DNA of 64,000 bases. Origin: Lingula anatina (lineage: Eukaryota; Brachiopoda; Lingulata; Lingulida; Lingulidae). The stretch spans positions 434,001-498,000 of the forward strand of contig NW_019774947.1 in NCBI RefSeq assembly GCF_001039355.2, written 5' to 3'. The notes below the pieces were generated by a model. It was given only the letters and a program-made list of their open reading frames with translations, did not search any database and had not been told where the DNA came from. Of this stretch, positions 59,713 to 64,000 are shown one piece after another (the first letter of the stretch is position 1; each line of letters starts with the position of its first letter). The position numbers and the translations under genes are program-made.

Positions 59713-62700
59713 ACTGTGTATTAAAATTGGACAAAGACAGAAAAAATAAAATGAGAACTCTCTCTCTCTGCACATTAATTCACACATGAATAACACGAAT
59801 AAACTATAAATCAGTGAAAAAGGGAGGGGAATGGACTAACCTCTAACCTGCAGACAGAAAACAAATTATTTTAATATGCCATTGTCTTATTTTAGCATAA
59901 CTTGTTGGTTTTTGCATTGTAATGTACAATGTGGTAGAATTATGTCTGTTAGAGAAAAATGTATGATTCATATCCAGGGATAAGTGAGCAGGGCTAAGAC
60001 CAGGATGCTGGTGAAGGTAAAATTTTTTGAATGTTTTCCATGTCAGATATATTCATGTCTTCTTCTTAATTGTGATAAAGCAAGGAAGTGGATGGCCTGA
60101 TTATGAAGATTAGATGTCACCTTTTTCACGGTCAGAATTCATTCCATATCTGGTTTTGTCTTTCACCATATCATCATAGAAGAGAGTGGCTGATATTTTT
60201 TATCTTCAAGGTAAACTTTGATTATATTTGTGTTATGTAGATATAATTTGGTTCATTCATGTTTAGAATGTAATATTTAATGCTTGGTGCAGCTGCCAAT
60301 GGGTATTACTTTGATATGGAAACTGTACCAATGTAATTGAGGGAAATTAGATTTATAGTGTTCAGGTCCAAACTTTTTTCACTAATTTCTAATAGTTTCA
60401 ACCTTTCTTTCTGTCTTGGCCACAAATTAAAACAATTGAACTTATATTCCTTATATTATGAAAGATCCAAAAATGTAATTGTTTGTCTATAATTTCTCCA
60501 CCCTAATCCCCTTACCACCTAAGAGGGAAGGAAAAGAATTAACTTCTGTAATGTCCTGTGCATAGTAAGTGCTATAAAAACATTTTTGATTCAGCATCGT
60601 CAACCTTGAAAAGACGTTCTCTTTTAAAGATAATCAAAACTTTATTTGTATCCATCTGCGTCAGAGTATATTATGAAGAGGAAAGGTATTCATGGAGAGG
60701 GAAAGTGCTTTCTATTTCAAATGGTGTTCAATATATTCAGGATATCTAAAAATAATATGATAAATGAATCATTATTGATCAAGTAAATTAAACAGATTTT
60801 AACTATGTTACAAAATAGCTCATCACTAGACTGTTGTTGAATCCATTTTTTATGTTGATTTGTCAGGATTGTATTTGTTATAATTATCCCTGATGATTAA
60901 ATGCCTTAGCAAGGCAAATAATATTTATGTTATAAACCTTTTGTGTCTGACATCACCAATAAGGAAGATTTCTTTGACTAGTTGTAACAGGTAGTTGTAG
61001 AGTCATATTCCATTATTTCCTGATAATATGAAAATTATAGATTCCTCCAGAGGTGACACATGGTTACAGTATGGGCCCTTATATATTTGCTTATATAAAG
61101 TCTAAAAGACATAGGATAATTATATATTGTTATTATATCTTGTTATGCAAATGCAATAGAAGGATATGAGCTGTGCAGCCCAGAGCTTGCTTCTCAGGAA
61201 TGATGACGTCAATGCAAAGGACCCTTACACAAGTGGTGGACATTTTCTACATTATCCAATAACCCTGCAATACTTGAGAGGTCTTTTTGAATATTGTATC
61301 CCAGTAAATCGGCACTTTGTCTCCTGGTCTGTAAGATGGTTGATTTAATTTTCCTCTCAAACTTGTGATTTCTGTAAACATGCAGGTTTGACTGATAGAT
61401 ATACCCTTAGGATTTTGCTGCCACTTACTGGGTTGTTTTACCAAGCAATTGGCAGTGTTTTATTGTCTGCCGGGGTAGGTTTTTGTAATATGGAAATAGT
61501 CATCTTCTACAGTCATTTCTGTGGGTCATCCTAAACATTGATATAAGTTTTTGTGTACTATAGTACAGTGCAACTTACTGTATTGGTTGGCATAAATTGT
61601 GTCTAAATGATGGTGGTCTTTAACATTAACTGCTATAACTGCTTCAGAAATATCAGGGCTATTTTTTTACTAGAGAAGAATCAAACTTGTGCTACCAGAG
61701 AGCTATTGTATTGTGCTCTCTCTCTCTCTCTCTCTCTCATGTTGTTACGCCGTGGACATGATGCAGTTTGGACCAAAATCATTCAGTCTATATAAGTCTA
61801 GTCTGAACACAACCGAACACTTCTATAGGACAGTTTACAGCTGCCAATATTTTAAATGCACTATATTAAAACCATACCCAGAATTTCATGTGCATATCCG
61901 TGTATGTAAAACGGTCCCCATGCATGTATGTTTCATTGCGTTCTGCCCAGTGAGTGTTTGTTTGAACACAGTTTTTGTTTATGCATAGATATAGAAGTGG
62001 ACTACTTGCAAGTCTATGAACTGGATGGCTTAGTGGCAGGGAGGCATAGAACCGAGTATTGATTACTTACTTAGCCAGCTTTGTTCTTAATAAGTAGACA
62101 ACAAATTTCTCCCCGCATTTAAGTATCTAGGAGAGGATGGCAGACGGGGACAGATTGGGATAATTTGAATGATACGGTATTCCATAGTAGATTAAGGAGA
62201 GGGGGGTAACTGACTTTTACCAAAAATCATTCCCAACCATAGAATTGTTTTAGAGAATTACAGGAAATTTTGGGTCATGTAAGATAAGTATGAGGTGATA
62301 TAATAATTTAAGACGGGTCTAAAATGATATGGGGAACTTCATAAACTTGAACAAGCCTGACCCGATCCCCCACCCACCACACCCACTCAGCCCAGACCTA
62401 CCCACACCTGCCCACCCACACCATACCCACTCAGCCCAGACCTACCCACACCACACCCTCTCAGCCCAGACCTACCCACACCCGCCCACCCACACACACA
62501 CACACACACACCTACAGGGGTCTACTACATTTCACAAAATTCGCAGACAGTGTGTACCACACTTAATCGGAACCAGATCAAACCGGATTCTGATTGTAAA
62601 CAGGATACATACAAACACATAACAAAGTAGTTGACCCTTCGAACTGGACCCTGCAGGTCTCTCAATGCGGGTTGCATCAGCTAGGAGGCGTAATGAATGA

Positions 62701-62820
62701 ATGGGCACGTCATAATGGGAAAGAAACGCGATTGGACGTTACTATAATGACGTCAGACATACTATATATACAATTGCTGCCTGTCCGCAAACTAGTAAAC
62801 ACACAGTTGCAGTTGTTATT
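59713..62820. other. No recognised gene; simple repeats
   Basis: AT-rich and non-coding. Contains a (CT)n tract at about 61718-61738, three spaced copies of CTCAGCCCAGACCTACCCAC at 62387, 62430 and 62460 in a C-rich stretch, and an (AC)n tract at about 62492-62511. The proline- and histidine-rich frame across the C-rich repeat (62329-62622) is a repeat artefact. Confidence 0.45.
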
Positions 62821-62821
62821 N
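62821..62821. other. Single-N assembly joint
   Basis: A lone N between GTTGTTATT and CCCACCCAACTG. By analogy with the other single Ns this is a contig junction. Here I see no duplicated sequence on the two sides. Confidence 0.7.
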
Positions 62822-64000
62822 CCCACCCAACTGCATAGGAGTGAAAATTAACTGAAAAAACACTGCCTGAATCTCATTGGCAAAGATTCTTTCATGGTTG
62901 CCCTTAAGGATCATCACTTGTGAATGGCAAAGAAAAACTTATTTAGTATACCTAGCAGATCATCACTAGATGACCTTAATTAAGATGCAGATAGGCTGGA
63001 AACAAGGCTTACCTGGATTCACCTGGCCATTAATTGGCTTTAACCCCTTTTTTTTTTTTTTTTTTTTGTGAAGGGATCAAAATTGGTTACAAACATGACA
63101 TTAGCATTTGAGATAAAAATTTTTCACTAATTGCTAACACACATCTCTTTTGTCCAGAGAAAATCTTGGACCAAACAAAAAAAAAGACATTTTACCCCTC
63201 CCCCCCCCCCAATCTGGGTCATTACATTTAATAATATAAATTTTTGAAACAAAAAGTTCATCACAAAATCCTTATAATCTTTCAACACATTTAAATAGTT
63301 CAAGGCAAATTAATTTTTACACCGAAATTTGTGAGTGCCCATGGGATTTAAGTCTTAGCATCTCTAGCAGTTCCCAGTTACACCATCCTATAGATCATGG
63401 AACAGTAGTTTTAGTAAAATGAAATCTTTTAAGAAGAGGTCATCATATCTTATTTATCATTTGTACTCATTAACAGTTCTTTGTTTACTTGTCACGTTAT
63501 AGACCCCCCTTAAGGCACCTCATTAAGTAAGTGAAAAGTGTTTGACGTAACTGGAGAATGGTAAAGGTCTGCTGTGATATTGTCTATGGGTTGATACAAG
63601 CCATACACACTATTGATTTGTTAATGTAATTCCAATAAAATAATGATGCTGTCTGGTGGGGGAGATTTCAAAGATAGGCTGCCCGCAATAACGGGCTACA
63701 GGCAAGGACGGTCTTAATTAATTGAAAGATAAACAGTATAGAATTTGATTCTTGTAGATTATTTTACATCTTAGTAAGTTATTATGATGTATGACAGGAC
63801 GATTAGACTGGTCTCATTACTTTTTAGCGAGTGATTCAACAAAAGAATTGCATGCATCCTATGATGATATGGGTACATAGCCTGCAGAAGTGATAATGTT
63901 AGAACTGCTTTGTATTATTTGTGATGCTGACAAATTGAGGAGAAGAAACTGACAGAAAAATTGAGTCTTTCCTGTAACACTGATGCTTTAGAAATAGAAA
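62822..64000. other. No recognised gene
   Basis: AT-rich sequence with a poly-T run at about 63049-63067 and a C run near 63199-63210. Nothing recognisable. Confidence 0.45.

Noticed and set aside
62329-62622. 97-codon proline/histidine-rich open frame
   Set aside because: It is the translation of a C-rich tandem repeat and an (AC)n microsatellite; no splice sites or domains.
1-64000. CRISPR arrays, rRNA, tRNA genes, prokaryotic operons
   Set aside because: None seen. The tandem repeats lack spacer structure, no B-box GGTTCGANTCC with a cloverleaf was found, and gene structure is eukaryotic.
1-64000. Integrated virus or toxin system
   Set aside because: No viral capsid, envelope or polymerase domains, and no toxin-like genes were recognised; the only reverse-transcriptase-related sequence is a decayed LINE-type tail.

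Overview
This window is intron-rich, AT-rich nuclear DNA from an animal. No operons, ribosome binding sites or compact gene order are visible. Coding sequence occurs as short exons with GT/AG borders, separated by long non-coding stretches full of microsatellites and small inverted-repeat transposons. The two recognisable genes are metazoan: a ciliary dynein-arm assembly factor (CCDC103) and a longin SNARE (VAMP7). The many miniature inverted-repeat elements and the strong allelic variation suggest a highly heterozygous, perhaps marine, invertebrate such as a mollusc. That last step is inference; no sequence here fixes the taxon.

Layout. Positions 1-1073 hold no recognised gene. 1307-3892 and 3895-6448 are near-identical copies that meet at a single N, so they are most likely two alleles of one region left side by side by the assembler. 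A minus-strand gene I cannot name has two well-supported exons at 9755-9598 and 8828-8744, with a weaker candidate exon in the duplicated block. CCDC103 (+) has three coding exons between 13216 and 15554, with a degenerate mariner-like transposon in its second intron. VAMP7 (-) converges on it, with five coding exons from 20097 down to 16988. Its first 5' splice site lies at the edge of a seven-copy 40-bp minisatellite that repeats the splice site itself.

From about 22 kb to the end I find no recognisable host protein-coding gene. There are one or more plausible non-coding spliced exons (best at 26447-26523), a gap of 25 N at 27583-27607, and many MITEs. A decayed non-LTR retrotransposon tail lies at 42331-43000. 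A second large allelic duplication, 39668-46484 versus 46486-52732, again meets at an N.

The most informative part is this second pair of alleles. Aligning them by eye shows two element insertions present in one copy and absent from the other, with exact empty sites and target duplications. Several element families with unrelated interiors share a terminal motif of the type TWAGGC..NTTC.CA, which suggests one transposition machinery. All comparisons were done by eye; no alignment or database search was run.
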